A stretch of 28,087 nucleotides of DNA from JAWOJB01 sp046484325 (GTDB lineage: Bacteria; Actinomycetota; Acidimicrobiia; Spongiisociales; ZC4RG35): the NCBI GenBank assembly GCA_046484325.1, contig JAWOJB010000073.1, positions 1-28,087 of the forward strand, read 5' to 3'. Position 1 is the first letter of the stretch. Every line of letters starts with the position of its first letter. The translations under genes were made by a program, and so were the position numbers. Shown here in pieces: positions 6,801 through 15,001 of the stretch. The notes beneath the pieces are model-generated. The model was not told the DNA's origin. It did not search any database and saw only the letters and a program-made list of their open reading frames with translations.

Positions 6801-8864
6801 ATGACGGCCCACCCACCACCAGCACCCGCACCCATGCCCCCTCGGGCCGAGCAACGCCCGGTCGAGCGGTCGCTGCACGGGGAGACGACCGTCGACGACT
6901 TCGCCTGGCTGCGGGATCGCGACGATCCCACCGTGCCTTCCTACCTCGAAGCCGAAAACGACCACACCCGGCAGGCCACGGCCCATCTCGCCGGGCTCCG
7001 CCAGACGATCTTCGAGGAGATCCGCTCGCGGGTGCAGGAGACCGATCTGTCCGCCCCGGCCCGCCGCGGGGACTTCTGGTACGCCACCCGCACCGAGGAG
7101 GGCCGGCAGTACCCGATCCACGTCCGCATGCAGGGCTCCCCCGAGCGGCCCGAGCAGCTCATGCTCGACGTCAATGCCCTGGCGGAGGGCCACGACTTCT
7201 GCGCCGTCGGCGTGGCCTCGGTCTCGCCCGACCACCGCCTCCTCGCCTATTCGGTGGACCTCAGCGGCGACGAGCGGTTCACGATGCGGATCCGCGACCT
7301 GGCCACCGGGGACGACCTCCCCGACGAGATCCCCGGGACCTACTACACGGCGACCTGGTCGGCGGACGGAGGCCACCTCTTCTATGTCACGACCGATGCC
7401 GCCCACCGCCCCCACCGGCTCTGGCGACACGCGGTGGGCTCGGAGGCCGGCACCGACCATCTCGTCTACGAGGAGGCCGACGAGCGCTTCTTCCTGTCGG
7501 TCGGGCACACCCAGGATCGCCGCTACCTGCTGGTGTCGCTCAACAGCCACACCACCAGCGAGGTCCTGGCCCTCGACGCCGGCGACCCGCTCGGCGACTT
7601 CCGGCCGGTCCTTCCCCGCGAGGCGGGGGTCGAGTACTCGGTCGATCACCGGGAGGGGCGCTGGCTGATCGTCACGAACCGGGAGGCCCCCAACGGGAAG
7701 CTGCTGTCGGCCCCGGTCGCCGACCCGCAGTCCGCCGAGGTGGTCGTCGCCCACGACCCCGATGCCCGGATCGCCGGCGTGCTCGCCCTGCGGGACCGGG
7801 TCGTGCTGGCCGGCCGCCACGAGGGCCTTGCCTCGGTGACGGTCCTCGACTCCGAGGGCGGGTCCCGCCGGCTGGCCTTCGACGAGGAGGTCCACACCGT
7901 GGGGATCGGTCGCAACCTCGAATACGACACCGACACGCTTCGGATCTCCTATCAGTCCTTCATCACGCCGCCCCGGGTCCTCGACGTCGACCTCGACACC
8001 GGCGAGCAGACCCTGGTCAAGGAGACGCCGGTGCCCGGGGGCTACGAGCCGTCGGCCTACACCTCGCACCGCGAGTGGGCGACCTCCGCCGACGGGACGG
8101 AGGTCCCGGTCTCGGTCGTGCACCGGGCGGACCTCGACCCGGCCCTTCCGGCGCCCGTGCTGCTGTACGGGTACGGGGCCTACGAGATGTCGCTCGACCC
8201 CTGGTTCTCCCCAGCCCGGGTGTCGCTGCTCGACCGGGGGGTCGTGTTCGCCGTCGCCCACGTCCGGGGCGGCGGGGAGATGGGCAGGCTCTGGTACGAG
8301 AACGGGAAGATGGCGTCGAAGCACCACACGTTCGAAGACTTCGTCGCCTGCGCCGAGCACCTCGTCGGCACCGGGCTCACCACCCCCGATCTGCTCGCCA
8401 TCCGGGGCGGCTCGGCGGGAGGCCTGCTGATGGGGGCGGTCGCCAACGCCCGTCCCGACCTCTTCGCCGCCGTCGTGGCCGAGGTCCCGTTCGTCGACGT
8501 GCTCAACACGATGCTGGACGAGTCGTTGCCGCTCACCGTCATCGAGTGGGAAGAGTGGGGCAACCCCGCCGACCCCGAGCATCACCGGTGGATGCGGGCC
8601 TACGCGCCGTACGAGAACGTCGAGGCGAGGGACTACCCGGCGATGCTGGTCACCGCCGGGCTCAACGATCCCCGGGTGGCCTTCTGGGAGCCGGCCAAGT
8701 GGGTGGCCCGCCTCCGGACCGTCTGGTCCCGCCCCGACCGCCCGCTCCTCCTCAAGACCGAGATGGGGGCGGGTCACATGGGCCCGTCGGGCCGCTACGA
8801 CGCCTGGAGGGACGAGGCCTTCATCCTCGCCTGGTTGCTCGACCGCTGGGACCTGGCCGGCTGA
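6801..8864 (+). CDS. ptrB: Oligopeptidase B-type S9A serine peptidase
   Basis: Cytosolic serine peptidase that cleaves short peptides, in oligopeptidase B typically after Arg or Lys. The 687-residue length fits the family. The N-terminus has the S9A pattern (DDFAWLRDRDDPTVPSYLEAE), then a seven-bladed propeller region. The C-terminal alpha/beta-hydrolase domain has VLLYGYGAYE, the nucleophile loop RGGSAGG (Ser538), Asp623 in GLNDPRV and His659 in GAGHMGPSGR, a complete triad in the right order. ATG 6801 is preceded by a modest GGAAG. The frame extends further upstream, but there is no family-like sequence there. It is monocistronic and divergent from the SRPBCC-like gene. Prolyl oligopeptidase is the alternative, but oligopeptidase B features (VRGGGEMGRLWYENGKM) fit better. 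Confidence 0.92.
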   Translation: MTAHPPPAPAPMPPRAEQRPVERSLHGETTVDDFAWLRDRDDPTVPSYLEAENDHTRQATAHLAGLRQTIFEEIRSRVQETDLSAPARRGDFWYATRTEEGRQYPIHVRMQGSPERPEQLMLDVNALAEGHDFCAVGVASVSPDHRLLAYSVDLSGDERFTMRIRDLATGDDLPDEIPGTYYTATWSADGGHLFYVTTDAAHRPHRLWRHAVGSEAGTDHLVYEEADERFFLSVGHTQDRRYLLVSLNSHTTSEVLALDAGDPLGDFRPVLPREAGVEYSVDHREGRWLIVTNREAPNGKLLSAPVADPQSAEVVVAHDPDARIAGVLALRDRVVLAGRHEGLASVTVLDSEGGSRRLAFDEEVHTVGIGRNLEYDTDTLRISYQSFITPPRVLDVDLDTGEQTLVKETPVPGGYEPSAYTSHREWATSADGTEVPVSVVHRADLDPALPAPVLLYGYGAYEMSLDPWFSPARVSLLDRGVVFAVAHVRGGGEMGRLWYENGKMASKHHTFEDFVACAEHLVGTGLTTPDLLAIRGGSAGGLLMGAVANARPDLFAAVVAEVPFVDVLNTMLDESLPLTVIEWEEWGNPADPEHHRWMRAYAPYENVEARDYPAMLVTAGLNDPRVAFWEPAKWVARLRTVWSRPDRPLLLKTEMGAGHMGPSGRYDAWRDEAFILAWLLDRWDLAG

Positions 8865-8933
8865 CGGCCCGGGTTCACCGCGGGTTCGCCGACTGGTCGC
8901 CCGTCCGACGGCCAGAGGACGCCCCCGGGTGCC

Positions 8934-8939
8934 TAGCAT
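8934..8939 (+). promoter_or_regulatory. Possible -10 element (TAGCAT) for the Ugp-like operon
   Basis: A TAGCAT hexamer of the actinobacterial TANNNT type lies 56 bases before the binding-protein ATG, giving a leader of about 50 bases with its own ribosome site. No convincing -35 is visible at the expected distance, so this is tentative. Confidence 0.3.
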
Positions 8940-8995
8940 CCGAGATCGCAGTGCCACCATGCGCTGCCGCGGCGTGAACGTCAGGAGAGGATCAC

Positions 8996-10420
8996 ATGAC
9001 GCGAACCGTTCCCACCCCCCTGCGCATGGCTGCGCTGGCAGCCGTGCTCGCCCTGGTGGCGGCCGCCTGCGGCGGCGCCGACACGGGCACCACGACCACC
9101 GCCGCCGGTGGCGACACCACGATGCCGCCCTCGGGCGACGTCGTCGACGTGAGCGTGTGGATCGCGTTCACCGACAACCGGCTCGACTGGACCGAGGCCG
9201 TCGCCGAGGAGTTCAACTCCCAGGTCGAGGGCTACCGGATCGTCGTCCAGGGATACCCGGACTACGAGTCGCTGTTCGACGCCACCCTGCTGGCCGTCGA
9301 CCAGGGCAATCCCCCGGCGGTGGTCCAGTACTTCGAGGCGGCAACGACGGACGCCCAGGACGCCGTCGACTCGAGCGGCAACAAGATCTTCACCAGCGTC
9401 GAGGCGGCCATCGCCGGCCGGACCGAGATCCTCGGCTTCCCGGTGGTGCTCGACGACGTCGTCGACTCCGCCCGCAACTACTACACGCTCGACGGCGAGT
9501 TCAAGTCGATGCCCTGGAACACCTCCTCGGCCATCATGTTCGTGAACCGCACCCTCCTCGACGCCGCCGGCGTCACCGGCACGCCCGCCACCTGGCAGGA
9601 GCTGGAGGCGGCGTGCGACGCCTTCATGGCCTCCGAGGCGGCCACCAGCGCCTGCGTGACCTGGCCGAACCACGGCTGGTTCTACGAGCAGTCGGTGGCC
9701 CAGCAGGGCGCCACGCTCGTGAACAACGACAACGGCCGGTCGGCCCGGGCCACCGAGGTCGACCTCGCCTCCGATGCGTCGATCGCCTACCTGGAGTTCT
9801 GGAAGGGCCTCCAGGACAAGGGCCACTACGTGTACACGGGCGTGCAGCGCGACTGGGGCGGCACCTACGACCTGTTCGCCGCCCAGGGCGTGCCGTTCCT
9901 CATCTACTCGTCGTCGGACACCACGCTCCTCACCGACGAGGGGAAGAACGGTGGCTTCGAGGTCGAGGCGGCCTTCATGCCCCGCAACGCCGACCAGACC
10001 GAGGGCGGCGGCAACATCATCGGCGGCGCCACCCTGTGGCTCGTCGACGGGCTGTCGGAGGGCGACCAGGACGTCGCTCTGGCGTTCCTCAACTTCCTCA
10101 ACAACCCCGAGAACGCCGCCGACTGGCACCGCGTGACCGGGTACATCCCGATCACCGAGGCGTCGGTGGCACTGCTCGACAGCGAGGGGTGGTTCGACGA
10201 GAACCCCAACTCCCGGGTGGCCAACGAGCAGCTGGCGGCGGCGCCGGCCACACCTGCGACCGCCGGGGCGCTGATGGGCAACTTCGTGAACATCCGGAAC
10301 GTGGTCACCGGGGCCATCGAGGACATCCTCGTGAACAACCTCGACCCGGCCACCCGGATGCAGGCCGCCCAGGCCGAGGCTCAGCAATTGCTCGACGAGT
10401 ACAACGAGCTGTTCGGCTGA
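8996..10420 (+). CDS. ugpB: UgpB-like extracellular solute-binding lipoprotein
   Basis: Membrane-anchored substrate-binding protein of a carbohydrate-uptake (CUT1) ABC importer, 474 residues. A lipoprotein signal peptide is clear: MTRTVPTPLRMAALA followed by a lipobox with Cys25 (LVAAAC), then a Thr/Gly-rich linker. The mature part tracks E. coli UgpB closely: MPWNTSSAIMFVNRTLLDAAGV, a TWQELEAACDAF segment, IIGGATLWLVDG and NPENAADWHRVTGYIPIT. UgpB binds sn-glycerol-3-phosphate and glycerophosphodiesters; the resemblance suggests but does not prove that ligand. An AGGAGAGG ribosome site precedes the ATG at about 6 bases. It is first in an operon with two permease genes. Confidence 0.88.
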   Translation: MTRTVPTPLRMAALAAVLALVAAACGGADTGTTTTAAGGDTTMPPSGDVVDVSVWIAFTDNRLDWTEAVAEEFNSQVEGYRIVVQGYPDYESLFDATLLAVDQGNPPAVVQYFEAATTDAQDAVDSSGNKIFTSVEAAIAGRTEILGFPVVLDDVVDSARNYYTLDGEFKSMPWNTSSAIMFVNRTLLDAAGVTGTPATWQELEAACDAFMASEAATSACVTWPNHGWFYEQSVAQQGATLVNNDNGRSARATEVDLASDASIAYLEFWKGLQDKGHYVYTGVQRDWGGTYDLFAAQGVPFLIYSSSDTTLLTDEGKNGGFEVEAAFMPRNADQTEGGGNIIGGATLWLVDGLSEGDQDVALAFLNFLNNPENAADWHRVTGYIPITEASVALLDSEGWFDENPNSRVANEQLAAAPATPATAGALMGNFVNIRNVVTGAIEDILVNNLDPATRMQAAQAEAQQLLDEYNELFG

Positions 10421-10457
10421 GGCGGGACAGCACCCACACGAACCGGGCGCGAACGGG

Positions 10458-11828
10458 GTGATCACCCCGTTCGCGCTCGGTGTCGTGGCACTGGCGATGA
10501 TCGCCGGTGCCTTCGCCGTCGAGGCGGCTGCCAGGCGCGGTGGACGGCCCCGCAGCGTGGGCCTCGCCGCCGGCGCCATCGCCGGCCTGGCCGGCCCGCT
10601 GGCGGTCATGGTTCCGCTGGACTGGTGCACGTTCGGGCCGCAGTCCCCGACGACCGACTTCTGGTTCGGCATCGCCCTCATCGCCGGGGCCACCTTCGTG
10701 GCCATCCGCCTGGCGATCACCGCCATCGATCCCGAGGCCAAGCGCCGCCGCCGTGAGCTCGGCGACGACGTGACCCACGGCGTGTTCGGCGGATATCCCC
10801 TCGCCCCCTGGCTGCTGCTCGCCCCCACCCTGGCCGTCCTGGTCGTCTTCCTGTACTGGCCGGCCGTCCGGACGGTGCAGCTGTCGACCCAGCTGGTCCG
10901 GCTCGGTGCCCCGCGGGGGGTCGATCGGTGCGTCAGAAACTTCACCGAGCTGATCGGCCCCAGCCGCCCGGGCCTCACGCTGCTCACCCTGCTCGCCACG
11001 GTGACGCTGTTCTTCGCCGCTTCGTGGGTGAGCCGGGCAGGCACCCCCGCCGCCGAGCGGTGGGCGGGGTGGCTCAACACCGCCGGCGTGGCGGCCACGC
11101 TCACCTTCATCGGTCTGCTGTGGACCGCCTCGTACCAGAAGGTCTACGTCGTCACGATGATCATCTCGTTCGGCACGGTGATCGGCGGCCTCGTGCTGTC
11201 GCTGGCCATCGCCTACCTTGCCTACCAGCCGGTACGCGGCGCCGGCATCTACCGGACGCTGCTCGTGTGGCCCTACGCCATCTCGCCGCCCATCGCCGGC
11301 CTCATCTTCTTCGTGATGTTCGACCCCACCTCGGGCGTGGTCGAGTACTGGCTCGACGCCATCTTCGGGTTCGCCCTGCCGAACTACCGCCAGAACGCCG
11401 GCCTTGCCCAGATCGTGGTGATCCTGGCGAGCATCTGGAAAACCCTCGGCTACAACCTGCTCTTCTACATCGCCGGGCTCCAGACCGTCCCTCGGGATCA
11501 GGTGGAGGCGGCCACCCTCGACGGCGCCGGGGGGTTCCAGCGCTTCCGCTATGTCGTGCTGCCCGCCCTGTCACCGATCACCTTCTTCCTCATCGTCACC
11601 AACCTCACCTATGCCTTCTTCGAGACCTACGGCACGATCGACTACCTGACCGCGGGCGGGCCCTCCGGGGCCACGAGCACGGCCATGTACCAGATCATCC
11701 AGGTGGCGATCCCCGGCCGCGACCTCGGCCGGGGCGCCGCTCAGTCGCTGATCCTCTTCGCCGGTGTGGTGGCGCTCACCGCCTGGCAATTCCGTTCGAC
11801 CGGCCGGAGGGTGTCGTATGGCAGTTGA
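10458..11828 (+). CDS. ugpA: UgpA-like ABC permease with extra membrane segments
   Basis: Inner-membrane permease of the Ugp/CUT1 type, 456 residues against about 295 for E. coli UgpA. The canonical core is recognisable: a first membrane helix at about 113-135, the membrane domain from about 228 (YVVTMIISFGTVIG), the ATPase-coupling EAA loop VEAATLDGAG at 349-358 and LTYAFFETYGTIDYLTAGGP (383-402), as in UgpA. Two additions are unusual. About 100 N-terminal residues contain some three hydrophobic segments (about 3-22, 36-53, 69-90). An insert of about 55 residues with two hydrophobic segments (about 172-192, 205-224) follows the NFTELI segment. GTG 10458 lacks a clear ribosome site; ATG 10497 is an alternative. 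The gene overlaps the next permease gene by 11 bases. Confidence 0.85.
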   Translation: MITPFALGVVALAMIAGAFAVEAAARRGGRPRSVGLAAGAIAGLAGPLAVMVPLDWCTFGPQSPTTDFWFGIALIAGATFVAIRLAITAIDPEAKRRRRELGDDVTHGVFGGYPLAPWLLLAPTLAVLVVFLYWPAVRTVQLSTQLVRLGAPRGVDRCVRNFTELIGPSRPGLTLLTLLATVTLFFAASWVSRAGTPAAERWAGWLNTAGVAATLTFIGLLWTASYQKVYVVTMIISFGTVIGGLVLSLAIAYLAYQPVRGAGIYRTLLVWPYAISPPIAGLIFFVMFDPTSGVVEYWLDAIFGFALPNYRQNAGLAQIVVILASIWKTLGYNLLFYIAGLQTVPRDQVEAATLDGAGGFQRFRYVVLPALSPITFFLIVTNLTYAFFETYGTIDYLTAGGPSGATSTAMYQIIQVAIPGRDLGRGAAQSLILFAGVVALTAWQFRSTGRRVSYGS

Positions 11829-12702
11829 AGCACGGACGACCGCGGTGCCGGCGACGGCGACCCGATCCAGGCGCCGGGGGCCCGGGGACCGTCGACCGAC
11901 CGGGCGGTGGTACACCCACCTCGCCCTGGTCCTGACCTGTCTGGTGGTGGGCTTCCCACTGCTCTACGCGATGCTCGTGTCGACCCAGACGAACGCCCAG
12001 TACTTCGCCCACCAGCTCACCCCCGGCGGCAACCTGGCGACCAACTTCGAGGTGGTCTGGTTTCAGCGCGATCTCGGGCAGTACATGTGGAACTCGACGA
12101 TCCAGGCCATCGTCATCACCGTCGGCAAGGCGATCACCGCCCTCCTGGCCGGGCTCGCCTTCGTCCACTTCGACTTTCGCGGCAAATGGTTCATCTTCTG
12201 GTTCGTGCTGGTCACGCTGATGATGCCCACCGAGATCTCGATCATCGCCCTGTTCCAGATCGTCGGCGGCTTCGGGTGGTCCAACACGATGTACGCCCTG
12301 ACGGTGCCGTTCCTGGCCTCGGCCACCGGGGCGTTCCTGTTCCGCCAGCACTTCGCCAACCTCCCGAGCGACCTGTCCGAGGCGGCGCGGATCGACGGGG
12401 CCGGCCCGCTCCAGTTCCTGTTCCGGGTGCTGCTGCCGCTCTCGTGGAACGTGATCGGGGCGCTCGCGGTGATCCAGTTCCTCTACGCCTGGAACATGTA
12501 CCTGTGGCCGCGTCTGGCCATCAACGATCAGGCGGCCCAGGTCGTCCAGGTGGGCCTCGGGACGCTCCGCAACATCGGCGGTGGCCAGTCCTACGGTCCG
12601 CTCATGCTGGGGGCGGTGATCGCCTCGATCCCGCCGGCGCTCGTGTTCATCCTGCTCCAGAAGACGTTCCTGAAGGGATTCGCCATCTCGGCGGACAAGT
12701 GA
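11818..12702 (+). CDS. ugpE: UgpE-like ABC permease
   Basis: Second inner-membrane permease of the importer, 294 residues, the usual length. About six hydrophobic helices follow a basic N-terminal tail of some 35 residues. The EAA coupling loop is LSEAARIDGAGPLQFLFRVLLP (at about 187-208), very close to UgpE. The ending QKTFLKGFAISADK, a QK-F-GxxxGA-type variant, is typical of CUT1 permeases. ATG 11818 is preferred over the more upstream ATG at 11764, because it has a GGAGGG about 6 bases upstream and the usual short overlap with the preceding gene. No nucleotide-binding subunit follows: the next gene is convergent. Confidence 0.9.
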   Translation: MAVEARTTAVPATATRSRRRGPGDRRPTGRWYTHLALVLTCLVVGFPLLYAMLVSTQTNAQYFAHQLTPGGNLATNFEVVWFQRDLGQYMWNSTIQAIVITVGKAITALLAGLAFVHFDFRGKWFIFWFVLVTLMMPTEISIIALFQIVGGFGWSNTMYALTVPFLASATGAFLFRQHFANLPSDLSEAARIDGAGPLQFLFRVLLPLSWNVIGALAVIQFLYAWNMYLWPRLAINDQAAQVVQVGLGTLRNIGGGQSYGPLMLGAVIASIPPALVFILLQKTFLKGFAISADK

Positions 12703-12724
12703 GCCTCCGGGCGGGGAGGCCTCA
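12700..12724. terminator. Convergent hairpin between ugpE-like and M20 genes
   Basis: GCCTCC (12703-12708) pairs with GGAGGC (12715-12720), extended past a bulged C by three more pairs. The stop codons of the two convergent genes (TGA at 12700-12702, and TCA at 12722-12724 read on the other strand) form the base of the stem. It could act in both directions. There is no T-run, so the call rests on position and pairing. Confidence 0.4.
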
Positions 12725-13960
12725 GCCGAGCGTGGCGACGACCCACCTGGCCAGCACCCCGGCGCAGGCTGCGACCTCATCCAGGTCGACGTGCTCGTCG
12801 GCCGCGTGGGCGGCCCGGACGTCACCCGGGCCGAACATGACGGTGGGGGTCGCCCCCTGGTTCACGAACAGCCGCATGTCGGCCCCGTAGGGGGCGCCCA
12901 CCAGCGGCGGGCTCCGCCCGAGCACCGCCTCCCCCGCCGCCGCCAGGCCGACGGGCAGCGGGTGATCGACCGGGACCCGGGCCGAGTCGAAACGGCCACC
13001 CCACACCGACAGCCCCACCGGCCGCCCGGCCAGGAACTCGTCGGCCTCCCACGCCGCGGTCACCGCCCGGCGCAGCTCGGCGGCGGCGCCGTCGCAGTCC
13101 TGCCCGAGCCTGACCCCGTACCGGCCGTGGGCGAGCACCCGGTCCATCACCGTCGACGCCCAGTGGCCGCCCTCCACGCGTCCCACGATGGTCGGGTACG
13201 GCAACCCGATGGCGGTCATCAGGGGATCGGTCTCGGCTTCGTTCCGGCGTCGCTCGTCGGCGGCCAGCGCATCCAGCAGCACGCCGAGCTCGTCGAGGGC
13301 CGAAACCCCCTCCCGCCGCACGGAGGCGTGGGCGGCCCGGCCGGGGACGTCGAGGGTGAAGGTGATCGCCCCGGCGTGGGCCACCACCACCTCGAGCCGG
13401 GTGGGCTCGGTGATGACACAGGCGTCGCCGGTGTACCCGGCCCTGATCGCCGCCAGCGAGCCGGACCCTCCGTCCTCCTCGGCCGGCACCGCCAGCACCA
13501 CCACCTCGCCGGACAGGCCGGCGCCCGATGCCGCCACGAGCCGAACCGCCTCGAGGGCGGCGACCAGGCCGCCCTTCATGTCACAGGCCCCTCGACCGTA
13601 GAGGGCACCGTCGCGCACCACCGGCTCGAACGCGGGGGTGGTCCAGTCGGCCGGCTCGCCCGGAGGGACGACGTCGACATGTCCGGACAGCAGGAGCCGG
13701 GGCCCCGGCCGGGCCCCGGCCAGGTGGCCGGCCACGATCGGCAGCGTGGGGTGGGGCGTCTCGTACCCGGGGAAAGCCGGGTCGCCCTCGAGCCGTTCCG
13801 GGTCGGCGGAGATCCGGACCACCCGCAGCCCGTCGGCCTCCATGCGCCGGGCGACCTCGGCCTGCACGGCCTCCTCGTCGCCGGTGATCGACGGGATCGC
13901 CACCAGCGCAGCCAGCTCCTCGGCGATCCGGGCCCGGTCGGCGGACGGGACCGGCCTCAT
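12722..13960 (-). CDS. M20-family metallo-deacylase (ArgE/DapE-like)
   Basis: Di-zinc amidohydrolase of the M20 family, 412 residues, which removes an acyl group from an amino-acid nitrogen. Metal and catalytic residues are all visible: SGHVDVVP with His94 and Asp96, GRGACDMKGG with Asp127, the general base Glu161 with Glu162 in AEEDGG, Glu185 in ITEPT, and His390 in ADEHVDLDE. The dimerisation domain begins around residue 195. ArgE (acetylornithine deacetylase), DapE (succinyl-diaminopimelate desuccinylase) and acetylcitrulline deacetylase are all possible. The coupled DDAH-like gene favours arginine, ornithine or citrulline derivatives. ATG 13960 overlaps the stop of that upstream gene by 4 bases (ATGA). 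Confidence 0.9.
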   Translation of the reverse strand: MRPVPSADRARIAEELAALVAIPSITGDEEAVQAEVARRMEADGLRVVRISADPERLEGDPAFPGYETPHPTLPIVAGHLAGARPGPRLLLSGHVDVVPPGEPADWTTPAFEPVVRDGALYGRGACDMKGGLVAALEAVRLVAASGAGLSGEVVVLAVPAEEDGGSGSLAAIRAGYTGDACVITEPTRLEVVVAHAGAITFTLDVPGRAAHASVRREGVSALDELGVLLDALAADERRRNEAETDPLMTAIGLPYPTIVGRVEGGHWASTVMDRVLAHGRYGVRLGQDCDGAAAELRRAVTAAWEADEFLAGRPVGLSVWGGRFDSARVPVDHPLPVGLAAAGEAVLGRSPPLVGAPYGADMRLFVNQGATPTVMFGPGDVRAAHAADEHVDLDEVAACAGVLARWVVATLG

Positions 13961-14820
13961 GCCGGCTCCCGCCGCACCGGCCGGGTCAGGCAGGTCGGGC
14001 CGCCCGATCCGTTGTGGCAGATCTCCCTGCCATCGAAGGTGTGCACCTCGCAGCCGGCCGCCGCCAGCCTCGAGGCGGTCACCGGGTTGTCCTCCAGCAT
14101 CACCACCACCCCGGGGCGAACGGCCAGCACGTTGCACCCCAGTGACGCCACCTCCTCGGGCGGCACCGGCACCAGGAGGACGCCGAAGTCGGCCAGGAGC
14201 TCGTAGAGCCCGGCGGGCAGCCGGGCCATCTCGACGACGGCCAGGTCGGCCGCCACCGGCGAGATAACGCTCAGCAGGTGCAGGCACTCGGCGGGGCCGG
14301 CGTCGTACGGCACGTCGAAGACGTGGAGGTCGCCGTCGAGGAGACCGGCGAGCTGCTCGATCCCGGCCCGGTTGGTCCGCAGCGAGCGGCCCACGCACGC
14401 CACGTCGGGCTGCAGCCAGAAGACATCGCCACCATCGACGGTCCCCGGCACTTCGATCCGGCCGGCGATCGGGATGCCGTGCGCCTCGAACCAGGCCGCC
14501 ATGGCCCGCTCCTCCCCCCGCCGGCCGGGCTTGCCCGATCGAAGCAGGATCGCGCCCCGATCGGTGACGAGCGCCGGGTCGTAGGCGTAGACGAGGTCGG
14601 GGCTGGGGTGGTCGTCGGCCCCCAGTAGATGCACCTCCGCACCAAGCGAGGCGAGCAGCTCCGTGAACCGGTCGTGCTCCCGGCGGGCGCCGACCAGGTC
14701 GACCGGGTGCCGGAACCCGGAGGCGGGATCGTCGAAGGCCCGGCCGAAGGCCGCGTGGGGCCGCTGGACGAGGACGTGGGTGAGCGGTGCGGTCATCGAA
14801 GAGGCACCGAAGGGGACCAC
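13957..14820 (-). CDS. Dimethylargininase-like (DDAH/amidinotransferase superfamily) hydrolase
   Basis: Guanidino-group hydrolase, likely cytosolic, that would turn a methylated or free arginine-type substrate into citrulline. Family landmarks are VDGGDVFW (129-136), CVGRSLRTNRAG, the catalytic histidine in ECLHLLSV (His181) and the C-terminal nucleophile GGPTCLTRP (Cys277). Size (279-287 residues) matches DDAH rather than the longer arginine deiminase. I prefer GTG 14820 because a TACCCT hexamer lies 6 bases upstream, the layout of a leaderless actinobacterial transcript. ATG 14796 is the alternative, but it has no ribosome site. It is translationally coupled to the M20 gene. Other superfamily members such as ornithine cyclodeaminase-like or agmatine deiminase fit less well. 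Confidence 0.85.
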   Translation of the reverse strand: MVPFGASSMTAPLTHVLVQRPHAAFGRAFDDPASGFRHPVDLVGARREHDRFTELLASLGAEVHLLGADDHPSPDLVYAYDPALVTDRGAILLRSGKPGRRGEERAMAAWFEAHGIPIAGRIEVPGTVDGGDVFWLQPDVACVGRSLRTNRAGIEQLAGLLDGDLHVFDVPYDAGPAECLHLLSVISPVAADLAVVEMARLPAGLYELLADFGVLLVPVPPEEVASLGCNVLAVRPGVVVMLEDNPVTASRLAAAGCEVHTFDGREICHNGSGGPTCLTRPVRREPA

Positions 14821-14826
14821 GCCACG

Positions 14827-14832
14827 AGGGTA
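14827..14832 (-). promoter_or_regulatory. -10 element TACCCT, putative leaderless promoter
   Basis: TACCCT on the minus strand ends 6 bases before GTG 14820. A start point about 7 bases downstream of a TANNNT hexamer would coincide with the start codon. It is one of four such arrangements in this window. Confidence 0.4.
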
Positions 14833-14919
14833 GGACGGCGCCTTCGAGGAAGCCTCATCCACCCGCCCCGGCGGCCCCGGATATCCGCCGCAGGGCAATC
14901 CTGTTTCCTCCACACGCAG

Positions 14920-14947
14920 GCGTCGGGGCCCTCCGGGGCCCCGACGC
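14920..14947. repeat. Perfect 12-bp inverted repeat between divergent genes
   Basis: Twelve bases (14920-14931, GCGTCGGGGCCC) pair perfectly with 14936-14947 around a TCCG loop. It lies between two divergent promoters, upstream of both predicted start points, so a role as terminator for either gene is not expected. It may be a protein-binding dyad, a barrier to read-through from outside, or a relic of an element that brought in the DUF222 gene. Confidence 0.6.
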
Positions 14948-14989
14948 ATTTCCCGCTCCAGGGGGGTGGAATTCGTCATCCCCACCCGG

Positions 14990-14995
14990 TAGCTT
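14990..14995 (+). promoter_or_regulatory. -10 element TAGCTT, putative leaderless promoter of the DUF222 gene
   Basis: TAGCTT ends 6 bases before ATG 15002, and no Shine-Dalgarno is present. This is consistent with transcription starting at or next to the ATG. Confidence 0.4.
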
Positions 14996-15001
14996 CACCT
15001 C

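Noticed and set aside
6105..8960. Very long leftward open frame (951 codons) opposite the S9 peptidase
   Set aside because: It is the antisense of a peptidase with a complete catalytic triad. Its composition is that of a GC-rich shadow frame, and it has no recognisable domains.
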